DNA of 64,000 bases from Tritrichomonas musculus (Eukaryota; Parabasalia; Tritrichomonadida; Tritrichomonadidae), in NCBI GenBank assembly GCA_039105265.1, contig JAPFFF010000021.1:2170001-2234000 (forward strand), read 5' to 3'. The notes beneath the pieces were generated by a model that saw nothing but the letters and a program-made list of their open reading frames with translations, searched no databases and was not told where the DNA came from. Every line of letters begins with the position of its first letter. Positions within the stretch are counted from its first letter, which is position 1. This document shows positions 8,858 to 19,800 of this stretch, piece after piece. The translations under genes and the position numbers were made by a program.

Positions 8858-11800
8858 TTAAATTAATTCACTTTGATAAACTGCGACACCACTTTCTTGA
8901 AAGACATCTTCAAGCCTTTGCGCAAGATCTTGTTTAGAAATTCCTTTTTTCAAGATAACTTGAAGGAAACCACCTCCACCGGCACCACATATGAATTTTC
9001 CATCAATCAAATCCTCGCAACTTGAGAAAATGTAATCAATGCAAGTATTAGTTGTTCCGGGGTCAAGTAATTTTGACAATTCCCAATGTTTATTGAGCAA
9101 ATGAGCGAATTCTGTAATTTTTCCACGTTCAAGTTCGAATGCCATTTCAACCGCCAATTTTTGAATGTCATTCAAAATTTGAATTGTTTTTTGGTCTCTC
9201 ATCAAAACTTTTCCCACAATTTCCCGAAGAATATTTCTAGCGAGTCTTTGTTGACCTGTATAAATTAATGCGAATCTTTCATTCAATTCATTCAACGATT
9301 TTTCAGGAACATTTATCACTTCAACATTCATTGTTTGAATTAAGCCAGGCTTTGATTTGATCAATTTGACGCCGTCAAGAACGCCGCCAATTTGATCTTG
9401 CCAACCTCCTCCAGTGCTCATTAATTGCTCCACGCAAAGAACTTGATCACAAATCTCACCGGAAGTATAAGAACGACCTTTAATGTCAGCCAAAGCTTCC
9501 AAACAGGCAGCAGCCAAAATGCTAGATGTGCCGAGACCAGAGCCTTTAGGAACGTTTGTGTAAGTGGACAAATAAAGCCCACCTCCATACAATTCCAATT
9601 GCTTAGCCAACGAGTTCTTTGTTGAATTGTTTTGAATGATTCCAGAGACAACAAGTGAAGCTTTATGCAATGCAAACAAATCGAAAGGATTCGAACAATT
9701 GAATATTTCATCAATGTCGGTGAATTCTTTCGTCACTTTCAAATCTTTTGATTCAAAAATGACAACTCCAGGTTTCTCAGGAATAATTCGCGATTCAGCA
9801 CGAACTGGCTTTTGGCCGTTTAAAGTGATTGCAGCATTCAAAACGGTACCTCCGTAATCATAACAATAAGGAGGAGTATCAGACCAACCTCCTCCCCAAT
9901 TAACACGAACAGGAAGCTCAATAACAGTCTGTTTAACTTTTTCAATAATCGAGCCTTCACTCAATTGATTCGACTGTCTCAATTTATAATTCTCATTCTT
10001 CATCACAGTGTAGCAAAGACTCTCAAATTCAGGCGCTTTCATTCCTCCGATTTTGAATCCTTTCTCACTCGGAAATAGATACGAAATCGCTTTGTAAAGC
10101 TTGATTTTTAGCGAGATCGGTGACTCATTAGCAATCTTATAAATTCGATTCAATTCACGCTTCAGTGCTGATCCGCTTCCGAGCTTCTGTTTTGCTATTT
10201 GAAGAGGAACATCAGACTCAATCAAATCACAGAATTGACAAACTCGAATTTGATCAACTAATGAGTTTTGCCACATGATGATTCTCTCAGGATCAGCTTG
10301 ATCGTATTCAAGTGAAATTCGATCTTTTCTGAGCCAATTTTCAACCTCTTCTTGAGAAGCATTCAAATTAGCAAGCTTGATTAAAAACATCGCATAAAAA
10401 AGCGATTCATTAACAGTATCGCAAACAGGAAATAAAGGACAATTCCACAAAGAATGGTCCTTATTCTTATTCACGTCAAAAATCTCTTTAATTTCTTTAT
10501 TAAAATACTTTTCTTCAGAAATGTTGTAATGATTGAAAATGTCGACAATGTCACGACCAAAGAACTTTTCTTCTTTCGGATTGTCTCTCACGTCGATGAC
10601 TCTAGCACAGAATTTCTCACCGACGATAGGAAGAATATGAAGCAACGTATTATCGGGCAAAGTAAGGTTAATTGCGTTAATGTTGACACTTGAAATGATG
10701 CAATTTTGGCCAATGACGCAATTTGTTTGCATGTTAACGTTCTCAATAAAAGTGCCAGAGCCGATTTTCGAACCAGGCGAAATGAACGAGTTGATGCACG
10801 TGATGGTGCCGTTGGAAGGAACATTACTCAGCACATTCTGACGCCATTCAAGGAAGCGATACTCCTTTATGTGGTCGGTCATCAATTCCAGAAACTCAAG
10901 GGAAGTTCCCGAGTGAATAAATTTGGCCGGCGACAACTTTTTGACTTCAATTGTGAAGTTGTGAAGCGTTTTCCACAAAACTTTACGACAGGAAATTAGG
11001 TCATCGTTAATCCCATTCACTGAGGCTTGCTCGAGGTACTGGTCAAGCGTGGATGACGATGCCAATGGAAAGACAAAATCAGCATAAAAATTTAACCTTG
11101 CTTGATCGTTAACAAAAAAAGAAAATTTCTCAGAATTCACTTTGTTCTTCTTCGAAATAAGACGCCAGAGAGAATTAACAATGCCTGAGCTGAACCAGAT
11201 CATTCCCGTGTCAATGTTGATGTGACCAAGTTTGTTAACGGCTCCTTTCTCAAAAAGTGCATCCGGAGAAAATTTGTGAAGATATTCAGTCACTTCGTTT
11301 TGAGAGTTCGATAAAAAGGCTCCATAGCCAGATCCGGCTTCGACAGACTCTTTGGCTGATATGGCAATGGCATCGGCATTGATAAAGGAAATTTGAAGCG
11401 GATTGAAAATTAATAAAACATCTCCTGATACTGTTAAAATTCCACCCGAAAATCGGTCTGGTAAGGCCGCTAAAAGAATCATAAATTCATCAAATAAGGA
11501 TGATCGATGGCCATCTGGAAGTAACCGTGGAATTGGCGAAAATAACTTTCCACATGCAGAATATTGTGGAAGTAACTTTGAATCACCACCAGAATGTATT
11601 ATTAGAATTCGTAGATCATCAAACGAAGTAAATTTTCTACCTAAATCTTCTCGTATTTTGTTTAATGCATTGAAAGTAGCTCCTCCTGTTCCAACTGGCT
11701 TTCCTTCTGGGTCAGAAATACATAGATATCGCGTTTCACTTGGAATCAAATGGTTTTCGAGTCTAAAATTAATTTGAAGTCGAAATATCATTGCTTGTTT

Positions 11801-11971
11801 TTCATTGCTTGCTGTTATTACAACATAATCCCATTTTTTAACATAATTTGATGATTTTATATATTGATAATCATTCCATGCATCTTTATATGTCTGAGAA
11901 AGAAATGAAGTAATTGTTTCATTGAATGTATTTTGGGATGCAAGTAAAATAAAAGGAAAGAAAAGGAACAT
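8858..11971 (-). CDS. Bifunctional L-fucokinase / GDP-fucose pyrophosphorylase (FKGP), 1,037 aa
   Basis: This enzyme converts free L-fucose to fucose-1-phosphate with ATP, then to GDP-fucose with GTP (salvage route). Length fits the family (Bacteroides Fkp and plant FKGP are about 950-1,060 residues). The N-terminal pyrophosphorylase half shows the nucleotide-binding loop GTGGATFNAL (94-103) and RILIIHSGGDSKLLPQYSAC (121-140), followed by hexapeptide-like stretches around residues 390-430. The C-terminal GHMP-kinase half shows VRVNWGGGWSDTPP (about 686-700), the ATP loop PKGSGLGTSS (about 807-816), GGGWQDQIGG and the last GHMP motif GAGGGG (996-1001). Oddity: the N-terminus MFLFFPFILLAS looks like a signal peptide, although this enzyme is normally cytosolic. 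Homology to plant FKGP begins about residue 24, so a start far downstream is unlikely. It is divergent from a glycosyltransferase gene 470 bp away, which suits supply of an activated sugar for surface glycans. Confidence 0.93.
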   Translation of the reverse strand: MFLFFPFILLASQNTFNETITSFLSQTYKDAWNDYQYIKSSNYVKKWDYVVITASNEKQAMIFRLQINFRLENHLIPSETRYLCISDPEGKPVGTGGATFNALNKIREDLGRKFTSFDDLRILIIHSGGDSKLLPQYSACGKLFSPIPRLLPDGHRSSLFDEFMILLAALPDRFSGGILTVSGDVLLIFNPLQISFINADAIAISAKESVEAGSGYGAFLSNSQNEVTEYLHKFSPDALFEKGAVNKLGHINIDTGMIWFSSGIVNSLWRLISKKNKVNSEKFSFFVNDQARLNFYADFVFPLASSSTLDQYLEQASVNGINDDLISCRKVLWKTLHNFTIEVKKLSPAKFIHSGTSLEFLELMTDHIKEYRFLEWRQNVLSNVPSNGTITCINSFISPGSKIGSGTFIENVNMQTNCVIGQNCIISSVNINAINLTLPDNTLLHILPIVGEKFCARVIDVRDNPKEEKFFGRDIVDIFNHYNISEEKYFNKEIKEIFDVNKNKDHSLWNCPLFPVCDTVNESLFYAMFLIKLANLNASQEEVENWLRKDRISLEYDQADPERIIMWQNSLVDQIRVCQFCDLIESDVPLQIAKQKLGSGSALKRELNRIYKIANESPISLKIKLYKAISYLFPSEKGFKIGGMKAPEFESLCYTVMKNENYKLRQSNQLSEGSIIEKVKQTVIELPVRVNWGGGWSDTPPYCYDYGGTVLNAAITLNGQKPVRAESRIIPEKPGVVIFESKDLKVTKEFTDIDEIFNCSNPFDLFALHKASLVVSGIIQNNSTKNSLAKQLELYGGGLYLSTYTNVPKGSGLGTSSILAAACLEALADIKGRSYTSGEICDQVLCVEQLMSTGGGWQDQIGGVLDGVKLIKSKPGLIQTMNVEVINVPEKSLNELNERFALIYTGQQRLARNILREIVGKVLMRDQKTIQILNDIQKLAVEMAFELERGKITEFAHLLNKHWELSKLLDPGTTNTCIDYIFSSCEDLIDGKFICGAGGGGFLQVILKKGISKQDLAQRLEDVFQESGVAVYQSELI

Positions 11972-12442
11972 TTTTGTATTTTTAGATTTGGATTCAGAAA
12001 CGTTTTGAATTATTGAATTGGATTCTTATAAAAACGATACACATTTTCTCAATTATCTCAGTTCAATTTGATTTATGCATATTTTATAGAATGCCTCAAT
12101 TTTTTATATTTAATATAATAAAAAAATCTCAAATAATTATTGCAAATAATTCTATATTTTATATAATTTATATTTGTTTACTTATTAAATTAAAAAATAA
12201 TGAATAAAATATATAATAAAGAAAAAAAATAATATTTGATAAAATATAATTTTGATAAAATCTTCTGAAAATTTCAACCAAACAAATGCTTATACTATCA
12301 TTAATTATTTTTTCAAATTCGATTTATATTTACTTTTGTATATTGAAGATAAACTAATTTTACAATTCGTTCAAATAATTGAATTTATTGACCATTTTAT
12401 TATATTTTTTTTTTTTGAGGAATACAATTACAAAAATTCTTC
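11972..12442. promoter_or_regulatory. Divergent promoter region between FKGP and GT2 genes
   Basis: About 470 bp of very AT-rich DNA separates the two divergent starts. On the minus strand a TTCAAAAC motif (12002-12009 on plus) lies about 30 nt before the FKGP ATG, a possible initiator. No other element is visible. Confidence 0.45.
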
Positions 12443-13500
12443 ATGGAAAAATGCTTTCTATTATTTCTTTTGGCTGAATTCATAGCAACTTTAGCAATTC
12501 ATAATTCATTTGATTTTAAGCCAGATCTTTTAATTAAATACAGTATCTTCAGAATGTCAACAGATAGCATTACAAATATTAATTTTATTAGAATTCATAG
12601 TAATTTCAAGCTCTCAATAATTTTACCATGCTATAACAAAGGGGAATTTTTAGAAAGGGCTTTCAAAAGTTGTATTGATGATCAAGAACTGACCAAATAT
12701 CAAATCAATCTTGAAATAATTTGTGTTGATGATGGTTCACTGGACGATACATTTGAAACCTTTAATAAAATGAAAAATAAATATAAAGGAAGCAATTGTG
12801 ACATTCAAATATTTCGTTTGAAGAAAAATCGAGGCGCTTTGTATGCAAAACGATACGCAATTCAAAAAGCTAAGGGTGATTACATTATGTTTCTTGATGC
12901 GGATGATGAATTCATGCCAGGAATCATTCACAGAATTTATGTTTTACTTGAAAATAGAAAAGAAATCGATTGCATTCAATTTCGGTTACTTAAATTGAAT
13001 GCAACTTTTGAGAAAAACCGTCTACAAACGTATTCTAGTTATACATATGAAGTGTTCACATACGGTGAATATCCTTTTCATATGATGAAGTCAATTACTT
13101 TGAATGACCCTATTGAAAAAGTGAAGTATTCAATTATTGATGACTACATCAAAAATAATGGAAATGAAATCGACCAAATGAAGGACCATGCAAGGCTAAT
13201 TAAAAAGAAAGATTTGAATGCAATGCTGCCAAAATTTAAAATGATGTGGAATCTTCCTTGCTTGGCTATAAAAAGGACAATTGTTGTGAATGCGTTGAAT
13301 GCAACTCAATTTAATTACAATGTGAAAATTTCAATTTATGAGGATTTGCTGATTGCTTACTCGTCTTTCTTCTTTAGCGAAAAAGTTTACTTTCTTGATG
13401 AAATCGGCTATATTTATTACAAAGGCGCAAAACATATCAAAAGAGTTCATCGTGGCAGAATTGTTCATAATCTGCTTAACAATCTGTATAAAACAAAAAG

Positions 13501-13510
<10 letters not shown>
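12443..13510 (+). CDS. Family-2 (GT-A) glycosyltransferase, 355 aa
   Basis: The sequence shows the classic GT2 start LSIILPCYNKGEFLERAF (57-74), VDDGS (95-99), NRGALYAKRYAI (129-140) and a DXD-type metal and sugar-nucleotide site DADDE (152-156). GT2 enzymes of this form transfer a sugar from a nucleotide donor; the sugar and acceptor cannot be read from sequence. Residues 1-18 (MEKCFLLFLLAEFIATLA) form a hydrophobic start that could be a signal peptide or anchor, so the protein may act in the secretory pathway or at the surface. There is no other strong membrane segment. It is divergent from the GDP-fucose-forming FKGP gene, hinting at shared glycan assembly (inference). The stop codon TAA is followed at once by 27 more A residues in the genome. 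Confidence 0.88.

Positions 13511-13537
<27 letters not shown>
13509..13537. repeat. Genomic poly(A) tract touching the GT2 stop codon
   Basis: A run of 29 A starts within the TAA stop of the glycosyltransferase gene. It could be a slipped homopolymer or the mark of an old retrocopy. Confidence 0.7.
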
Positions 13538-13539
<2 letters not shown>

Positions 13540-13850
13540 ATCAAATATATCAATTTATTTCAATGAAATTATCGTTAAGATGAGTTCTTATTTTATTTGT
13601 TTTTAAAATTGACCATTACAATTGTTTAAAATAGAGTAAAAAAAAATAAAAATTTTTATTTTATTTTCAATTTTATATTGAACGAAGTTCAAAATGATTG
13701 AGATTAATTCATAATGAATATTGTATCTATTTAAATAATATGAATGAATTTGAATGTAAAGTATTACATATAATAGCTTAATTTTTTTTTAATAATAATA
13801 ATATTTCAAATTTTCTAAATAATCAAAAATATTTGTTTCCTTTACAATCA
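13538..13850. other. Convergent 3' spacer
   Basis: About 310 bp between the convergent GT2 and BEACH genes. AT-rich, no gene; short AT simple repeats only. Confidence 0.5.
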
Positions 13851-16800
13851 TTAAATGCTAATTGTGTAGCTTTTCAGCATATCAGGATCGTCGCTCTGGC
13901 TTATGAAAAATACTGTCTTTCTCGAGCTGTCGACAGAGAACAATTCAGGCATGACTTTACAAGACGTTATTGAATCAAAAATCTCCAAATCAGCAGTTCT
14001 CACGATTTGCAAGCTCATGTTCTCTAGCGAGAGCACGACGAACGACATTGAACTGTTCAAATAGAGCTCTTTCATTTTTACAACAGGAGCGGGGAACTCG
14101 ATCTTTTTGATGAAATTTCCTCTTATATCGAACACGTCGACGCAATAAATTCCTTTTTTATTATTATCCACTTTTTCATTCAACTTTTTCAGAGGAATTG
14201 AATCGCTCAAATCTTCTTCTTCTTCTTCAATCCCGTCCACCACAGCACTCTTCTTCTTTATCTGCGCAGGCTGTGCACAATAGCGGCAGCATGTTGATAT
14301 GAACAAGAAGCCATTTTTGGTGGAGAGGATTTCATGTGTACTTCCCTCAGGACATGTGATCTGAAAAGTGTTAATAAACTTCTGGCTGTCGACGGAGGAG
14401 CACCACACTTGGTGGCTCTCGTCCATGCTCGCAATGAGGTCGATCTCCTGGCAACAAGAGATCGAATGGACAGAGCGTGATTGAACAGACATCCGCCCAA
14501 TTAGGTCCATGTTTGGAAGCGACCAAATATGTATTGAACAGTCACTGCCGCCAGTTAAAACACATCGACGGCCAACAACGTCGAGGCACAGAATTGAGGA
14601 GCCGAAATGACTGACTCTTTTTGTCTCGGTTGCTTGACCGTTGCTGCTGATGCAGTTTTTGTATGAAATGACGCTCATGAAGGTCCCTCCGCGCGTCACC
14701 AGAAAGAGGAGCTTGTGCGGTTTTGACATTGAAATAATTGAATAGAATTTCCGTTCTTTCAATTGAAATTGCAAGTTCACAATTTTCGGTGTCATTGAAA
14801 AAATGAAAAGAAAACCGCTTTTCAGAAGCAGGCAGCGGTTATCGAAGTAGTAGATATCGCTTGCTGAAAACTGACTCATTTTGCCAACTTTTGTGAAGTT
14901 TAACGGCTTCCTTATGCTCAAATTCAATGGATTTCTGGCTGGATGATTTTGTGAGAATATTTGGTCGCAGCATGTGCCGAAGTTAATTCCGTGATATTTG
15001 GCCATTGTGATCTGATAGTCCTCCTTAATGAGCGGGGATGAAAGGCAGTCTGGATAGCTGAACATGTGGAACAAGTTATTCTTTTCAAAGCTTTTCTGAT
15101 AAACCCCAAAAATAAGGTCAATCCAATGGTGAATATTTGAAGAAACGTATTCGCTCTCAATTCCAGCACGTTGGATTTCAATGAATTTGTAGGCAGAACC
15201 GTTGGCCCAATTAGGAAGTGAAACGTTAGAAACGTCTTTGCCATTCATTGTCCTTCCAAGGTCAAATTCGTTCTCATTGACCAAAAAATGAGGGTCGCAA
15301 AAGAACTGAGGAATCAACTCCCTGTAATCGTTCATCTGCGAGGACACCGAGTTCCATGTGTTGCTTATGGATGAGAAGAGACGATCAGAATGGTCAAACA
15401 TTCCACCTTGCAGTATTATATGAAGTGTTGCAAACGGTTCCGTCCTGACAAGATAACCAATAACGAATGCTGCACTCGAGTAGTGTGTTCGATACAGGCA
15501 GAACTCTGTCTGTTCGACCAAATCTTGCTGGAAGTCACGGATGAGTCTCAGACGATCCTCGCTGTAGGCGCCAAGCGGAACATCCAATTTTCTATAGACG
15601 GTTGGATCGTTAAGGTCAATTTTTTCAGAGGTATAGTCAGCGAAAATCCATGGAAAAACCGGATATTTTGAGAGGTCGTTGAGCGACCTGCCGGCCAGTA
15701 TGTTGAGCAAGAACAGGTACATGAAATTGGAAATTTGGCGGTTTTGCCACGCTTCAACAATTCCACTTTTTGAGACCATCTCTTGAGAAGATATATCTTG
15801 AACATGGGAGCCTGTCGCTTTTCGACAAGACTCGAAAAAGTAAAATTTTCCTTCTTTGAAATTTGTCGGTTGTAACCGTCGAATTTTCTGAGAAAGATAA
15901 GTTTTGAACATGTGAGTTGCAGAGGTGTCGTCGAGCTCTCTTTTCACAGCAGACATGAAATCGTTTCGATTTTCAGTGCTATTGAAAATGAAGAAGTACG
16001 ACTTATTCAAATTTGTGAAGATTTCACACGAATTGTCTTCATAAAGAAAGGCACGAACGAAGACGAATTCGAGCGTTTCTAACGGAATTTCAATGAACTT
16101 AGTCTTTTGTGATTGTTCGTCGTAAATTGAATTCTTATCGCCGATGTTTCCTGACTTATTAAAAGGCGTTCCAAAACCGTCACTAAGAGCACTTCCTTCG
16201 AAGAAAACTTTATCATCAATGATGTTTAAACGGCCGAAATAACGGATTGATACATTCAAATTAATGACGTTAAATGAAGCAATCACTTTCGATCCAGATG
16301 AAATAGATGAAGATGTAGAATTCGAGATTTGATTCAATGAAACTTTTTGATCCAAAATACGTTTAAATGGAATTATTTTATTTTCTGAATCTGCATTTAT
16401 TTTCATTTTTTTAAGTGATTCGTCTCGAATACGTGCAGCTTTTGAATGAGTCGTGAATGACAAATTCACACGATATAAAGAAGGTCTGAAAAGTGAATCC
16501 GTTCGAGTGACCCAACGCCATTTGACAGACTCTGGAGGAGTCGTTGATAATGGGCCTCCATTTGACGTTGATTCACGAATGAATGATTGTGCCAATTTGA
16601 TGTTGTATTGCTCGACAATGTTGCGAACATGATGATGATTTTGAAGAGTTTTTTCATAAGCATCATGAAATTGATCGTTCGCTTTAGAATCGATGTTTTT
16701 GACAATGTTGACAGCATCATTCAATGACGATGAAATGGAAGTGACATCATCAATGAATTGCGCAATATCGTAAACTTTTGAATACTCTTTCAACTTTTGA

Positions 16801-19800
16801 GTAAAGTAGTTGTAGTCAGCATTCGCTTGCGCTTTATTCAGACGATCATTCACTTTCTCTTCGTAATTAAGATCAACATTGAATCGAATGAAATCATCCA
16901 ATTCTTTGACCTTCAAGTAAGTGATATCCATCAATGATTGAGAGATGTCAATGATGCTTTGATTGATCAATGATTCTTGAATGAATTCTTTCTTCTTATT
17001 CAAATATTCAATGAACAATGAATAGTTCTTAGTCTTCTCAATTCGAATCGATGTCAAATACGAGTAAATGACAAATGATCCTAACGAAAAGTCAGGCAAA
17101 AATGAGAACTTTTCATTCGGAAATTGAACCAGGAATATTTCTCCAAGCACTTTATATAATTGGTCATCAAATGACGGATCAAATTCAACCTTTAAAACGG
17201 GAATAGTCAATGATTCAAGCGATTTTTGTAAATTGAAGATTTCTTCACTTGTCAATTTTTCAAACGGTTTCAATTGATCATCAGAATCAACTTTAATTGC
17301 GAATAAAACCAACTTCAAAATAATCGAAACTAAATTGAAATCAGAATAACGCGTCAATATAGAAAGTAACAATTTCACCAGAGGAGAAAACATGTCAATT
17401 TTCAATGACAATTGAATAAACAACAAGAAATTGACCAAAAGGCCAAAATTCTTAGGACTTTTTGAGATAGTGTCTGTGAATAGCTTCACAAAATTGTCAG
17501 CACTATTTGAAAGGACAAAGAAATAAAATGGCCAACTTCTGGTGTCATTAATGAACTTGTTTATCGTTGGAAAATCGGTTTGAACCGATAAAGAAAATTT
17601 TGAATAAACATTTTTAACGTCATTTTTATCGGCATGAATTGAAAACAACGTAAGCAAAGGAATGAATTCGGTGCAATTAAAACCACCATTATTATTCAAT
17701 GAATAAATAGAACAATCATTAAATAAATGAACTGAATCAGCTTTTTCAAAGTCAATCATTTTTGTGACAGCAAAAGTGGCTTTTTTGAATTCAAACAAAA
17801 ATTTCAATGAATTCTTGTCTTCTTTTTGCAATTTTCCAAGGAGATACATGAAGTACAAAAGATTATTTGGGTTAGATTTATCAACCAACAAAAGATAATT
17901 GTCAATTCTATTCAATATGATCAACGAATCAAGCATTACATTGTTTCTTTCAACCAGAAGTTTATTGAAAATTTTGAATGCGTTATTTCGACATTCAGCA
18001 GATTCGTTGTAAGAAAGAATGAAGAAGATAAACCACAATGTGCCAGTATTTGGCTTATACACTTTACTAAAGAAGTCCCATTGACTCTCTTTAATCCGTT
18101 TCAATTCATCTTCATTCTCAACAAGATGAGAATTGCCATTCAATTTCAAATTCATTTCTTCATGTTTCACATTTTGGTTTGATTGAATTTGATATAACAA
18201 AAAGTCGTATGTACTGAAATCAAACGGTTTTGGATCAACAGAAAAAGCTTGTTTTAATTCAAATTCATAGAATCGCTTTTGAACTTGTTGTGAAAAAGTT
18301 GACCACAAATCAAAGTTCAGCCAAATAAATTCAACCATTTGGTGCTTCAACGATTCGCTCTTCAAAGAACAATAAATTTCTTCCATGTCATGAGGAACGT
18401 AAATTGTGAATGACTCAGGAGTGAAAGGAGAAAATAAACCAGCCAAAAGTTGGAATCCTCCAATTGATTCGAAATTCTTTTCCATTTCTGGTGAAATTTC
18501 AAGAAGCATCTTCAAAATGACAAGTAAAGTGTGAAATATTTGATCATCAACCGATTTATTTTCAGATGAATTTTTATCTTCATTTTCATCGTCATCTTCA
18601 AGATTGATGATTCCAAAACTGTCATTTGCAGAGTATCTCCTGCTCATTCTAGAATTCCTTCTCAGTTGAACTGGCATTTCATCTCCACTGTCGCTTGACG
18701 AATTATGCAATTGATTGGATTCATTGGAATCATCAATGCAGGGATGATCGACGATTGAAAACAATGGAAGAAAACATTGAAATGTTCCGCAATTTCGAAG
18801 AACACTTGACAATGTTGAGCAGAATTGAACAGAACTTCCACGAAGAATTGCTGACTCTTCATTTGGAATGACATCGCTGATTTCAATGTCGTTTGAATTG
18901 TATGGATCATAACAAAGAATTGAATGCAATTGAATAGTCGATGAATCAACACTCTTCTGATACTCATTGATCATTTGCTCAATGTATTCTGAATTGACAA
19001 CGTTGCTTGGATTCTTCAAAAAGAAAATGGGACCCAAATCACCCGAGAATGAAAAATCTTGGAAATTGCCAATTCTCACCAAAACATTTCCATTCAATTG
19101 CTGGCACTTTTTCAGCTTAATGGATGACACTTGACTTCCATTAACGAACAACAAAATTTCACGAGATGTGAATATTATTAATATTTGATACCAAACATGT
19201 CTGGTAAACTTGAAATTAGGAAAAGGCAAATGTAAAACATCGAATTTATTTGGTCGGTAACTTTTCTTTCTTGGTGGACGGAATGTAAAAGTGCAATTGT
19301 TAGGTGGAATTAAAGAGTCCAAATCATCATTAACAAAAGCAGATGAAATTGGACCAGATGAAGATGATTTTGGTTCAATATTAATAGAATTATTAAATGA
19401 ATTACAAGAGAAAACAAGTTCTTCATGAACAAATGAAAAAAGATAATAAACATTTAAATCATCACAGAGACATAAAAGTGGATCTTCTAAGCTTGTTGGA
19501 GTATCCATACGAAGCGTTGTTATGAATGACCAATTTTGTGTCAAGTTACTGTTGATGCATGGCTTAACAATTCCAGTTTTAATTCCATTAAAATGGAAGA
19601 AACGACTGACTGGATTTGGCCGGTTTTCAAGAATGAGTCTCAAAAAGCAATCGAGAATCATTTGATGATAATTTGAACGTTTATTCAACGATGTGCAATA
19701 AAGAGCTTTAAATGTTTGATACAAAGACAAAGGAGAGAAGAAAGTTGATGATACAATTTGATACAATTGAATAGCCTTCACTCTCAACTTTTTCTTAAGT

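Noticed and set aside
9421-11777. ORFs on the plus strand and other frames across the FKGP gene
   Set aside because: Shadows of a long, well-conserved minus-strand enzyme gene.
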